From Buxus sempervirens (Eukaryota; Streptophyta; Magnoliopsida; Buxales; Buxaceae): a stretch of DNA of 64,000 nt. Made by a program: the position numbers and the translations under genes. The notes below the pieces were generated by a model. The model was given only the letters and a program-made list of their open reading frames with translations, was not told where the DNA came from and did not search any database. Of this stretch, positions 10,584 through 22,539 are shown piece by piece. Each line of letters starts with the position of its first letter. Position 1 is the first letter of the stretch. The stretch spans positions 14,122,048-14,186,047 of the forward strand of contig OX387194.1 of the NCBI GenBank assembly GCA_947561395.2, written 5' to 3'.

Positions 10584-13500
10584 ATGGCACCAAGCGGGGA
10601 AGGAGTTCGCAATAGATGTAGTCCTCAACGACTTCTAAAAATTATCAAAAGGTTGAACGAGTCCCAGAAGCTAGCTGTTAGAGAAATTGGGCTGGGAAGC
10701 CTTCTGGATATGACGATTAAACACTGTTATAAGGGCAACATTGTGTCCTTATTGGCTTCATTTGATCCCGAAAAATGTTGCCTTGAAGTAAGTGGAAGGA
10801 CGTTTGAGATATCACCTCCTGATGTTCAGCGGATATTGGGGGTGACCTCTGCCGGGGAGAGTATAGAAATTGATGAGGTGGAAAATGACCTCACAGAATT
10901 AAAGAAAATGTATTGTGATGATAAAGGTAAGATACCTTTAGGAGAGCTGGAGAGAAGACTGCAAGAGAAGGAGACGGCGGATGAAGATTTTTTGAGGCTT
11001 TTTGTATTGCTTGCATTGGGCTCATTTTTATGCCCTTAAGCTAAGCCGGAGGCCAGCACAAAGTTCTTAAATCTCATAATGGATATGGAGGGACTCCGTA
11101 CCCTCAACTGGTCGAAGTTGGTTCTTGATTGGCTCATTGCTGCAATCCGCCGATACAAGGAGAAGCACCAAATATATGTCGGTGGTTGTTTGGTTTTTCT
11201 AAAGGTAAATTATTGTTATACACACATTTCATATATTTGGTATGCTTAAATTGTAATGGAAGAAATGTTTAATCAATCGCAGATGTTCTATTATGAATGC
11301 TTGCGCATGGATGGGAGCGCGATAGAGTTGGATGCAACAGCTCCTCTCATCACCGTGTGGAATGATGAGGATGTGTTGGAAAGGGAGAAAGAAGGAAAGG
11401 AAAAGGACATGAATATTCCGGAACATATTGACTATGAAAATGTTCCGGAGTCCGATAAATCAAAGGGGAGGAAGAAGGTATATTATATTGTATTGTATTT
11501 ATATTTTCGAATAGGGGGTACTCAATATGAATATTCATTATACGTACATGGACATAAATTTTACTTGATTATGTGTTTTAGGAGGATAAACTGAGGGCAG
11601 CGATAAAGAAGCTAACAACGGTAGTTGCTGCCCTTCAGCGTGAGGTAGCAAAATCCTCGAGATTGAAGGCTTTGGAGAAGGAGGTAATGGAAATCGGTTT
11701 TTGTCATTATTCATTATAAGTTCCAGATCTTATAGAAATGCAAATGTTTGTGGCTTGATTTGTTTAGGTGGAGAGATTGAAGTTGATGATAAGCAATCTT
11801 GGAGTAGGGCAAGCTGAACTAAGAGAGATGGTTCTCGAGCTTGTTGGATATGCTCGTGACTACCGAAGCTACCCTACCCCTGAATGTCCACGTGAACCAT
11901 TTGAGGTTCCAGTGAACGTTGCTTCTGCACCGGAGGGCCCTTGCCCGGTGTCGCCGATGGAAGATATTGAACCTAGGGCGGAATGTATCCCGGATCCAAC
12001 AGCGGGAGAATATGAAGGTTCAATCGTTCCATTTCAACCCGTTGAGGCTCCGAGATTGAAACGAATGAAGATTCCCGGCAAGGCAAAAAGGAGTCCTTTT
12101 ACAACCATCACCGGGGAGAAAAAGAAGAGGGCCAGAAAGAGTAAACCGCTCGATGCCGAGAGGCCAACGCAAACGGTAAGTAGTATATAATTGGATGTCT
12201 AATTGCATGTCAACCATTCATGTAAAACTTTACCATAGTAGATTGAAGAGCAATATTGTCGATGTAATGATCGTGTGACCTACATGAAATATATTTCAGG
12301 TACCATCTTACGATGATGATCGTGCGGAGGCTAGGTTGTTGCCGGATCTGAACACTGCAGATCCGTCCATAGAGCCATTGGTATGTTTGTTCTCAGTTTT
12401 TCTAAAGGAATTGTTTTTGTTTTTCGGTTAGAATTAGGTTGACAGCCATATATTCATTTTTTGGAATTTTTAATAAACTTGTAGGCAAGCGAACCAGTGG
12501 ATGCATCTTCTAGTAGGACGCCTATGGATGCTGGAAGCGCGGTCTGCAACTATGCATTCCGTGAGGACCTCGATCCAGAGTACGTACTTTCGCATATTTA
12601 TGTTTGACGCGTTGTTGCTTTGTAAATTGTTGCGTATGGTTTGACTGTTTCTTTTGTGGGATATATATGTAGCGAGGTTTTGGTGAGATTCTTTGATGTC
12701 TTCATTGCCCGCGGTGAGTTCGAATGTTTGAAGCCTGAGAAATGGGTTACCAACTGGGTAGGAGTCTAACAACCTAAGTATCTTGTCAGATCGCATAAAT
12801 ATTTGGATTCTTAGATTTTATTTTTTTCTATGTAGATCTTGGATTGCTACATGCGGATGCTGAATTTCCAGGAACAGCAGGTTGGAGGCCCATGTTACTT
12901 CTTCCTGTCAGATATTGGGGTAATTATTACGACATTCTTCAAAAGAATTTGACACTGTTTGTAATACTCCTGTTGAACCTATATTATAACTTTTCAGACT
13001 TTTTGCGCGGCAGAAGAAAACCGAGAACTTACCAGACTTAATGATCAATTTGATCCATCGTACCTACTGAATATAGTGAACTACAAAATGGTAAGCTTAA
13101 CTCACCATTGTTGCTGGGATCTTTTAATAGGGTAGGGCTAATAAATATGTTTGTATGCAGTTGTTTTTCCCTATATTGGAGCAAGAACATTGGTACATGT
13201 GTGTTGTTGACATGAATAAAAAGAAAGTCTTTTTTTTGAACTCGATGAAGGTGTGGAGAACCCGTGAAGTTCTCACTGGAGTGGTAAGTGATCAGCGTAA
13301 TAATTTCTTGTGTCACTAATGTTGTTATTAAGTATCAATTTTTATATTTCAGCTAAAAGCAGTAGATATTATATGCACCTGGCAATGGGAAAAGCAAGTT
13401 TTAGTAAGCAAATTTCCAAGGACGAAAGCAGAGGCTCTTAAGCTTCCTTGGCAAGGCAACCCGTACGTTTTCCACCTATTCTTTCTTTTCTATACTTACT

Positions 13501-13806
13501 ACGATATGATATTAATAGCATTAACTTGTACTCGCATCTTTTGTAGCCATGACTGTGGAATCTTCGCCATGAAGTTCGCCGCTTTCTGGAGAGGAGAACT
13601 TTCTCCTCCATTCACGCAGGTACGCTACAACTCCTAACCTATCCAGTTGTGTTTTCAAAAGCTCCAAATGATCACATTATTAATATAGTTTTGTTAATTT
13701 TGAATAGAATGATATTCCGGGCTTCAGAAGAAGCATTGTGAGTGAGATGATCCTCCACGAAGAAAACGCGGTGAAGGATGATATTGTGAAGAAGAGTTCT
13801 ACCTAG
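10584..13806 (+). pseudogene. Ulp1/C48-type cysteine protease gene of the MULE, 13 exons, one in-frame stop
   Basis: Exons: 10584-11204, 11283-11477, 11582-11683, 11768-12175, 12300-12380, 12485-12579, 12673-12757, 12836-12919, 12998-13090, 13161-13283, 13353-13462, 13547-13619, 13708-13806. All twelve introns are GT-AG and all phases fit (723 codons including the terminal stop). The N-terminal domain is of the plant-mobile/DUF1985-like sort (SPPDVQRILGV). A coiled coil (exon 3) and a basic, NLS-like stretch (KKKRARKSK) follow, then the Ulp1 fold. His is in EQEHWYM (about 598). Gln 663 and Cys 669 lie in QGNPHDCGIF at the Ulp1 spacing of six. The position 17 after His, normally the catalytic Asp, is Asn (FFLNS, codon 13239-13241). 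TAA at 11037-11039 (codon 152) stops the frame although homologous-looking sequence continues. SUMO or related deconjugation is the family role. Activity of this copy is doubtful. Confidence 0.85.
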
Positions 13807-14149
13807 GGGGAGAGTTCGATGTATTAACATTTTTATATTATACATGCGTCACACTACAAACTAAAATTTTAATTTTTGGGGAATCTGTATGTATTTATTT
13901 GAGGACAAGGATGTTCCTGTAATGAATGCTGTAGCTGAATCAAGCATTCACTTGGATTTTACTTTTATGGCATGTTTAGTTTTTTATGATGTTTCACGAT
14001 CATATTTTTGTAAAGTATTGTGTACATAGGACATTGTATCCATTGAATAAAAGCTTGGTTATTTTGATTGCTTAAGTTCTGCCACAGATTCGTCAAACTT
14101 GTTGATCGTAAATTATGCCAAATTTTAAAACAAGTTACTATACATTAGG

Positions 14150-14765
14150 TACTCCCCCCCAAAACAAAATGAAGGTATGGTTCGTGTGAAGTTTAAGGTA
14201 ACCCCGTAACCGGCACAATGTACCACCCCCACCCCATATAAGCTTAGGTGTCACCTAGTAAGAGTTGCGTACACGCCGAAATAAGGCCAAGGCGCCCACG
14301 AAATAAGCCTAAGTTACATCAGCAAATAAGCCAAAGTACCCCTAAGTAATACCCAGGTACCCCCAAAATTAATATTAAGGTAACCCATAAGTAAGCCGGA
14401 GGTACCCCCAAGTAGGAACTGATAATGAACAAAACGCGCGGACGTTAATCATTAACGCGCGGACGTTAATCATTAACGCCCGCACGTTGCAGCTTTAAAG
14501 TGCACAGTACGCGCGAGCGTTACCAGGAAAGATTCGCGCGTTGAATGTGCTCCCACTATTTTGTACGTGTGGGTACCTTCGGGTTTCTAGTGGGGTACCT
14601 CAAATTTACCTTTGGGGTACCTAAGTGTTACTTGGAGGTACTCTCCCCTTAATTTGGAGTATTTTTTGTGGATAAATTATGGCTCGTGTGGGGGGTACCC
14701 TGGGCTGATTTGGGGGATACGTAGGCACGTTTGGAAGGGTATTTCAAGATTAAGATTAATATAAG
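14150..14765. repeat. Fold-back spacer module 2 (CGCGCGGACGTT core), between convergent genes
   Basis: Same plan as module 1: AAGCC..AGGTACCCC repeats on the left (14150-14420) and reversed GGGGTACCT repeats on the right (14570-14740). The core (14434-14560) is different: GCGCGGACGTTAATCATTAAC twice, then GCGCGAGCGTTACC and CGCGCGTTGAA. It lies between the 3' ends of the Ulp1 gene and the first envelope-like gene. Confidence 0.78.
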
Positions 14766-15097
14766 CTGACTTTTTTTGCATTCCCCGTCTTCCCACGGCC
14801 TTCGTTGCAGATTTTAATCATTTCGTATAATACCTTAGTCTTGTAGGTGGAAGTTCATTACCATAGGCTAATATAACCAGCAACTTCGACTGGTTGTTTT
14901 GCATGTACACGCATTACGACGTGCTAGACCCAATGTGTGTGTATTGGGGAGATAGAGGAATATGACAAATGAAAGCTAAGACCAAACAATATTTGCTTTG
15001 CATGCACTTATCGCAATGTTTTACAGGCACATAAGTAAAAAAAGATGGTCAAATAAGATGCATTCGATACTCAGATGACATGAAAAGAGGTTGAAGA

Positions 15098-16942
15098 CTA
15101 TGGGGCAGGCCCTGCTGGATCAGGAACTTTGTGTGCAGGCTCAAGGGGTTCAAGCAACAAATGTTCATCTCGAATGTACTCCGCGTCACTTGGAGGAATA
15201 TGCTCTCCAACGACACCTTGAGAAGCTGCATCGACAACTGTCCTCCGTTCTCCCTTGTCCCCATTCAGCCTGTGAAGCTCCTGATTTTCCAATTCAAAGT
15301 GCTTCATGGCCCGGCTGTAGTCTTGTTGCATCTCCAAATATATCTCGTTCAGCCTGATCTGCTTCTGATGCACTGTTTTTAGTGTGTCATCAGAATTCCA
15401 TACTGTTGACCTCACCCAACTCAACTTGCTGTCAATTTGTGCAAACTTCGGCTTAATCACTTCCCGTACATCCTTTCTCACAGAGTAGGTGTCACTTTCT
15501 ACGTTCTGAAGAAGATGTTCCATCTTAGCAACGTGGCGATCAGTTTCATGCTTGTATGCAAGCTGACCATCGTACAATTGTTTTATCTGCTGCTTCATGG
15601 TCTCCTGGTTCTCAAGAAGTAGCTTGGTTTGATTCATCAACTCACATTGCATGCCCATAACCTGTGAAAGGATTGATGCGAGTCCACGAGGAAATTGAGA
15701 AGAAGTTGTTTGGTCTATAGGAGCAGCAGCAGGAGCAGGCGTCGATGAGGATGGAATATCATGTTCCACAGGTTGATCATGTGTAGCAGACTCCAGGAGA
15801 GGAAGATCATGCTCATGTCCTATAGAAACATTGGGGGGAGGAGATGGAGGAGCAGGAGCATCTTCACCAGCAGTGGGAGGAGATGGAGGAGCAGGAGCAT
15901 CTTCACCAGCAGGGGGAGGAGATGGAGGAGCAGCAGCATCCTCACCAGCAGGGGGAGGAGATGGAGGAGAAGGAGCATGGACCCCTGAAACAGGGGGAGG
16001 GGGTGGAGGAGCAGGAGCATCTTCACCAGCAGGGGGAGGAGATGGAGGAGAAGGCGCATGGACCCCTGGAACAGGGGGAGGGGGTGGAGGAGGAGGATGA
16101 GACTTGTTGTATTGCCCCTTGGACTTATTATATGTTGCAGTATTGATAGGAGGAAGGGGAGCAAGTAACTCATACTCGGGGAAGTCAATTTGATGCATCT
16201 TGACTATCTTTGCAATGGCACACCCGAGAGGAAGTCCACACCTACGTTTGGTATCGAGCAAACAGTCAAGCATAGTCGAAATCATGATGGTGGGAACATC
16301 AATTGAATGCCTGTTGACCAATGCATAAAGCAAGAGTGCCCTCATAGGAGGCACAGTTGATCTGTGACTCACCGGCGCAACGTTAGAGCATTGGATTTTG
16401 TATATGAATGAGGTGTCAAATGTAAACTTGGAGGAATCCAGAGCTTTGCCCTCATAGTCCCCCTCCCTCTCAGTGGTTAGTAAAAAAGCAGCCACTTCAT
16501 TGAGCAATTGTGGTAAGGGAGCATCAACATACGGGAATTCAGGATTCTCAACTCTCGGAATACCTAGGGCCCCAGCGATGGTATCAGAATCTACATGGAT
16601 GGGCTGCCTTCTGAGAGAGGTATCGAAGGATGGACCGTCTGCGATGTTGTGGATGTTTGAATAGAATTCATATACTAGGTGTTGGGATGGGAGCACGAAG
16701 TTGGTGAAGAGGTTATCCCATCCCCTCCCGGTAAATGCTGCACTAATAGACTCGGGGAAGTCTTCTAGAATAACCCCTCTTTCAAGCAAGATTTGTCTGT
16801 GGCTGACATCATTCTCGTACAGCTTCTTGGCCTGCCGATCGATGAAGATTGAATTATCAAATGAATCAATCCTGCGTTTCTTATTGGCTGTCCTGGAGGA
16901 TTTCTTAGGTTTAGAAGATGAGGCTCTGGTCTTAGGGGCCAT
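15098..16942 (-). CDS. Envelope-like / putative plant transposon protein, copy 1, 614 aa, intact
   Basis: Uninterrupted single-exon frame; ATG at 16942 begins a very basic N-terminus (NKKRRID, NLS-like). Residues 70-260 hold the conserved domain: GRGWDNL (72-78), HLVYEFYSN (88-96), LGIPR (126-130), GLPLG (236-240). The order and motifs match the envelope-like ORF of the Sirevirus in this window (59398-60720) and the second MULE copy (23414-24709). Residues 281-370 are proline-rich tandem repeats (PPSPPPAGEDA). Residues 420-590 look coiled-coil. There is no signal peptide or membrane span, so a viral-type envelope role is not supported. The family is annotated in databases as a putative plant transposon protein and its function is unknown to me. 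A nuclear, DNA- or RNA-bound role is inference. Confidence 0.75.
   Translation of the reverse strand: MAPKTRASSSKPKKSSRTANKKRRIDSFDNSIFIDRQAKKLYENDVSHRQILLERGVILEDFPESISAAFTGRGWDNLFTNFVLPSQHLVYEFYSNIHNIADGPSFDTSLRRQPIHVDSDTIAGALGIPRVENPEFPYVDAPLPQLLNEVAAFLLTTEREGDYEGKALDSSKFTFDTSFIYKIQCSNVAPVSHRSTVPPMRALLLYALVNRHSIDVPTIMISTMLDCLLDTKRRCGLPLGCAIAKIVKMHQIDFPEYELLAPLPPINTATYNKSKGQYNKSHPPPPPPPPVPGVHAPSPPSPPPAGEDAPAPPPPPPVSGVHAPSPPSPPPAGEDAAAPPSPPPAGEDAPAPPSPPTAGEDAPAPPSPPPNVSIGHEHDLPLLESATHDQPVEHDIPSSSTPAPAAAPIDQTTSSQFPRGLASILSQVMGMQCELMNQTKLLLENQETMKQQIKQLYDGQLAYKHETDRHVAKMEHLLQNVESDTYSVRKDVREVIKPKFAQIDSKLSWVRSTVWNSDDTLKTVHQKQIRLNEIYLEMQQDYSRAMKHFELENQELHRLNGDKGERRTVVDAASQGVVGEHIPPSDAEYIRDEHLLLEPLEPAHKVPDPAGPAP
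15831..16100 (-). repeat. Proline-rich coding minisatellite
   Basis: Tandem in-frame repeats (GGAGGAGATGGAGGAGCAGG plus CATCTTCACCAGCAG on the plus strand) encode PPSPPPAGEDA-type units in the envelope-like protein. Units alternate with longer ones containing VPGVHA. The array has evidently expanded by slippage or unequal exchange. Confidence 0.85.
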
Positions 16943-17540
16943 CTAAGATTTCAGAAGAAGAGAAGAAGAAAAATAAATATGCACAAAACAACACATAGCA
17001 AACGATAATGTTAGACACAGAAAAGATGAGTGCTACCGAATGCAAATAATATAGAATGTGAATAATATGAATAATTGTATGGAAAAAACCCACTCCCTAT
17101 ATACATAAAAAAAAAACCCCAACACTTGAGGAAAAAGTGCAGGCGTTATTCACGCGTCAGGGAGATAACAATAGGGATGTGTACTTGTCAAAGGCTTATA
17201 GGAAAAGTGAATAGTAACTTGATTGCAACCGATAATATAAACCATTCCGACGAAGATAAACCAAAATGTACCTCTTCAAGACATTAGAATAAACACATAG
17301 ATCGGAAACCCTAAATGAACAAATTAATACCCTAATCGTAACATATAAAATCAAAGCAGTAAAGTTCGTAAAGCATCTCGTAAGTCCTACGAACCAGAAA
17401 TATAGGCTTTGGAACTCTTCCAGAAGAGAAGTGGTACCCACCCTGAGAAGACTTTATCGCAATGAAGATGAAGCGCTTCGGATGGCTTTGATTCGCATGG
17501 ACGAAATAACGCCCCAGACCTGTTTCTTTGTAAATATAGG
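16943..17540. other. 5' flank of envelope-like gene 1
   Basis: No further gene. Unlike the other three MULE genes, I see no AATCG core upstream of this one. A weak TATA-like string (TATATAGGG on the minus strand near 17093-17101) lies about 150 bp before the start codon. The palindromic array follows. Confidence 0.45.
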
Positions 17541-17820
17541 CAAACGCTCGAACGCACGCGCCCAGCACGTGCGCGCGTTGATATTAAATATGTGCCAAAA
17601 CATAAGGAATTCTTCAAAGGGTACCTTCGGTTTATGATTGGGGTACCCAAGGCAAAATGTGGGGATACCTCATGCAAAAACGTGGCGGTACCCAAACCCG
17701 AAGCGAACGTCCGAGCGTTCACGAGAACGTGCGCGCGTTGATATTAAATATGTGTCGTCCCCAGAGCCTCTTAACTTTGTTAAAGTGTCCCAACGGGTTT
17801 TGTTCACGAGAACGTCCGAG
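17540..17820. repeat. Partial GGTACC / CGCGCGTTG spacer units
   Basis: Two copies of ACGTGCGCGCGTTGATATTA (near 17568 and 17729) and several GGGGTACC repeats adjoin the large array. They look like half-modules of the core type without the full hairpin. Confidence 0.65.
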
Positions 17821-17913
17821 CGTTCATGTATGTACATTTGTATATGTGTGTACACATGATTGTACACATGTGTGTACATGTGTACACATGTACATGTATA
17901 TATGTGTACACAT

Positions 17914-18790
17914 GTACCCAGATCTGTACATGTGTACACATGTACATGATATATGTGTACACAAGTACATGTTCTTTAACGTGTATATGTACGGACATGT
18001 GTGCACATGTACACACATGTCTACATCCGTTCAAATGCATGTAAATGTACATGTATGTGTACAAATGTACACACATGTACATGTGTGCTCATATTGACAT
18101 GTGTAAGCGTGTACACATGCACACACATGGGCACATGTGTGTACACACACGCACATGTGTGTGCGTGTACATATGTGTAAATGTGTACACAGATGACAAT
18201 GTCCATGTGTACATTTGTAAGGTACATCGGCAAACAAGCCAGAGGTGCCCCCAAATGATAACTTACGGTAGGGACAATTACGAAAACAAGTACGTCATAG
18301 GTACCCCACATAAAACGAAGGTACCCAAAAAATAACATGACGGTACCCCATACTGATGGCGAAGGTACCATATATAAGGAATTACTAGGAAACATCAACG
18401 CGCGGACGTTAAGGTCCAACGCGCGCGCGTTAATAGCTATTAATGCGCGTCCGACAGCCGTCTTCTTCGGCAGGAACGTTCGCGCGTTCATGACCAACGT
18501 CCGCGCGTTGACGTCTCTTCCACTTTCCTTCTACAGGGTACCTTCGCTTTTAAAACAGGGGTACCTTCGTATTATATCCGTGGGTACCCCCCTTATATTT
18601 GGGGTACCTGTGTCCTACACTAATTTACGCTCCTGTGCTTGTACATACATGTGTACAAATACATGAAAGCAGCCGATACACATCAAAAAATGTACTAACA
18701 CGTGTGCACAGATGACAATGTCATAGGAACCCCAACTAATACGTGGGTACCCAAGGATAGGGATTGAAGCTACCCCATACTGATGGCGAA
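17914..18790 (+). repeat. Palindrome left arm, nearly identical to the right arm
   Basis: Each coordinate x corresponds to about 40128 minus x on the opposite strand. I compared several landmarks (the module at 18397, the satellite at 18050-18220, the block at 18700-18782) and found only scattered differences. High arm identity implies recent duplication-inversion or ongoing gene conversion. Confidence 0.85.
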
Positions 18791-21337
18791 GGTACCATAT
18801 ATAAGGAATTACTAGGAAACATCAACGCGCGGACGTTAAGGTCCAACGCGCGCGCGTTAATAGCTATTAATGCGCGTCCGACAGCCATCTTCTTCGGCAG
18901 GAACGTTCGCGCGTTAATGACCAACGTCCGCGCGTTGACGTCTCTTCCATTTTCCTTCTACAGGGTACCTTAGCTTTTAAAACAGGGGTACCTTCGTATT
19001 CTATTTTGTGGTACCTTAGGTTTAAGTGGGGTACCTGTGGTCTACCCTAATATACGCTTCGGTACATGTGTCTACTTGTGTACACATACATACAACCAAG
19101 CCTATACACATCAAAGAATGTACTTACATGTGTGTACACAATTACACACATGTGTGTGCGTGGGTATACGTACATGTACACAAGTACATGTTTACAGGTA
19201 CAGCAATTTGTAGACATGTACAGACATGTGTGTACATGTACACATGTGTACATGTGTAAACATGTATGTACATGTACATGTGTACACACATGTACCTGTA
19301 CCTGAGTACACATATGTACATGTTTACAAATGTACACACATGGGCACATGTTTACACACATCTACATGTGTGCACATTGGTACATGTCTACTCATATATA
19401 AATGTACATGTTTACACATATATGAGTACACATGTATGTGTACACATGTACACACATGTCTACATCTGTTCAAATGCATATAAATGTACATGTATGTGTA
19501 CAAATGTATGGTTAGGCACAGTTACGAAGAAAAGTACGTCATAGGAACCCCAACTACTACGTTGGTACCCAAGCATAGGGAATGAACCCCATGCGTAAGG
19601 CGAAGGTACCCAATATGAGGAATTACTAAGAAAAGTTAACGCGCGGACGTTAAAGTCAAACGCGCGAGCGTTAAAGCTAATAAAGCGACAACGGTCTTCT
19701 TCGGCCGAAACGTTCGCGCGTTAGAGACCAACGTCCGCGCCTTGACGTCGGTTCCCCTTACCCTCTACTGGGTACCTTCGTTTTGAAGCCGGGATACCTT
19801 CGTATTATATATTGAGGTACCTTTGTTTTAATTGGGGTACCTGTGGCCAACCCTAATATACGCTTCTGTGCATGTCCATACATGTGTACATGTGTAAACA
19901 TGTATGTACATGTACATGTGTACACACATGTACCTTTACCTTTGTACATACATGTACATGTTTATACCTGTACACACATGGGAACATGTTTACACACATA
20001 TACATGTGTGCACATATACACATGTGAACATGTCTACTCATATATACATCTACATGTTTACACATATACACATGTGTACACATATACACTTTGTACATAT
20101 GTAAACAAACGTACATGAACACGTGTACATGGCTCAGGGACCCAAGAATTACGACCAGGGCGCGCCGCCTTGAAGAACTCTAAGGTACATCAGAGAATAA
20201 GCCAAAGGTGCGCCCCAATATTGCCTTACGGTGGCAACAATTAAGAAGCCAGGAATTGTATGGGTACCCCCCATACATGCCTTTAGTTGTTCCAAAGGAA
20301 AAAAGTTAAAAAATCCGATATGGCTACCCCTGTAAAATTCAGGTACTCCCCAAGAAATATTGGTGTACACCGCATTACACCGAAGGTACCTCAGGATATG
20401 CTCTGCGTAAAGAACATTAACGCGCGGACGTTCTTCTAAACGCTCGCGCGTTAACTTCCCTTATAGCTTAAACGTTCGCGCCTTGAACAATAACTTCCGC
20501 GCGTTAATGTTTCTTTGTTATTCCTCTTTCGGGTACCTTCGCCTTTCCTATGGGGTACCTTCATATTATTTGTTGGGTACCTGCGTTATATTTGGGGTAC
20601 CAATACAATTCCTGGCGTCTTAATTGTGGCTACGGCAAGGCATCATTGGGGGGGGGGGGGGTGGTGGTGGTGGTGGTGGTGGTGGTGACCTTTTGCTTAT
20701 TCTCTGTGTATACGTGTAAACATGTGCATTTATATATGAGTAGACATGTACCAATGTTTACACATGTATATGTGTATAAACATGTGCCCATGTGTGTATA
20801 TTTGTAAACATCTACATGTGTGTGCACAGGTACAGGTAAATGTGTGTACACATGTACATGTACATACATGTTTACATATGTACAGACATGTGTGTACATG
20901 TCTAACATTTCTGTACATGTAAACACGAACAAGAACATGTACTTGTGTACATATACGTGTACCCACGCACACAGGAAAATGTATACTTGTGTGCACAAAT
21001 GTAAGAACATTCTTTGATGTGTATAGGCTTGCTTGTATGTATTTGTACACATGTAAACACATGTACCGAAGCATATATTAGGGTAGCCCACCGGTACCCC
21101 ACTTAAACCTAAGGTAGCACAAGATATAATACGAAGGTACCCCGGTGTTAAAACGAAGGTACCCGAGTAGAAGGAAAGGGCTACAGACGTTAACGCGCGG
21201 ACGTTGGTCTCTAACGCGCGAACGTTCTGGCCGAAGAAGAGAGCTGTCACACGCGCAATAATAACTTTCACGCTCACGCGTTCGACATTAACGTCCGCGC
21301 GTTAACGTTTCCTAGTAATTCCTCATATTGGGTACCT

Positions 21338-22214
21338 TCGCCTTACGTGTGGGGTAGCTTCATTCCCTATCCTTGGGTACCCACGTATTAGTTGGGGTTC
21401 CTATGACATTGTCATCTGTGCACACGTGTTAGTACATTTTTTGATGTGTATCGGCTGCTTTCATGTATTTGTACACATGTATGTACAAGCACAGGAGCGT
21501 AAATTAGTGTAGGACACAGGTACCCCCAAATATAAGGGGGGTACCCACGGATAGAATACGAAGGTACCCCTGTTTTAAAAGCGAAGGTACCCTGTAGAAG
21601 GAAAGTGGAAGAGACGTCAACGCGCGGACGTTGGTCATGAACGCGCGAACGTTCCTGCCGAAGAAGACGGCTGTCGGACGCGCATTAATAGCTATTAACG
21701 CGCGCGCGTTGGACCTTAACGTCCGCGCGTTGATGTTTCCTAGTAATTCCTTATATATGGTACCTTCGCCATCAGTATGGGGTACCGTCATGTTATTGTT
21801 TGGGTACCTTCGTTTTATGTGGGGTACCTATGACGTACTTGTTTTCGTAATTGTCCCTACCGTAAGTTATCATTTGGGGGCACCTCTGGCTTGTTTGCCG
21901 ATGTACCTTACAAATGTACACATGGACATTGTCATCTGTGTACACATTTACACATATGTACACGCACACACATGTGCGTGTGTGTACACACATGTGCCCA
22001 TGTGTGTGCATGTGTACACGCTTACACATGTCAATATGAGCACACATGTACATGTGTGTACATTTGTACACATACATGTACATTTACATGCATTTGAACG
22101 GATGTAGACATGTGTGTACATGTGCACACATGTTCGTACATGTACACGTTAAAGAACATGTACTTGTGTACACATATATCATGTACATGTGTACACATGT
22201 ACAGACCTGGGTAC
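21338..22214 (-). repeat. Palindrome right arm
   Basis: Inverted partner of 17914-18790. Matching breaks down just outward of the GACCTGGGTACAT string near 22204-22216. Confidence 0.85.
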
Positions 22215-22539
22215 ATGTGTGTTCTTGTTTGCACACATGTAAGTACATTGTTTGGTGTGTACCGGCTTGCTTGTATGTATGTGTACACATGTATGTACAT
22301 GCATAGACGCGTATATTATGGTTGCACCCTGGTACCCCAATTAAAACTAAGGTACTGCACTATATAATACGAAGGTACCCCGGTTTCAAAACGAAGGTAC
22401 CCGGTAGAGGGTGAGGGGAACAGAAGTCAACGCGCGGACGTTGGTCTTCAACGCGCGAACGTTCTGGCCGAAGAAGATCGTTGCCGCTTTATTAGCTTTA
22501 ACGCTCGCGCGTTTAACTTTAACGTCCGCGCGTTAACTT

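Noticed and set aside
17820..22370. Many open frames of 60-215 codons on both strands rich in Cys, Thr, His, Met, Tyr and Val
   Set aside because: They are translations of TGTACA/ACATGTG satellites. Both strands and several frames are open at once, and the mirrored 158-codon frames are just the two arms of the palindrome.
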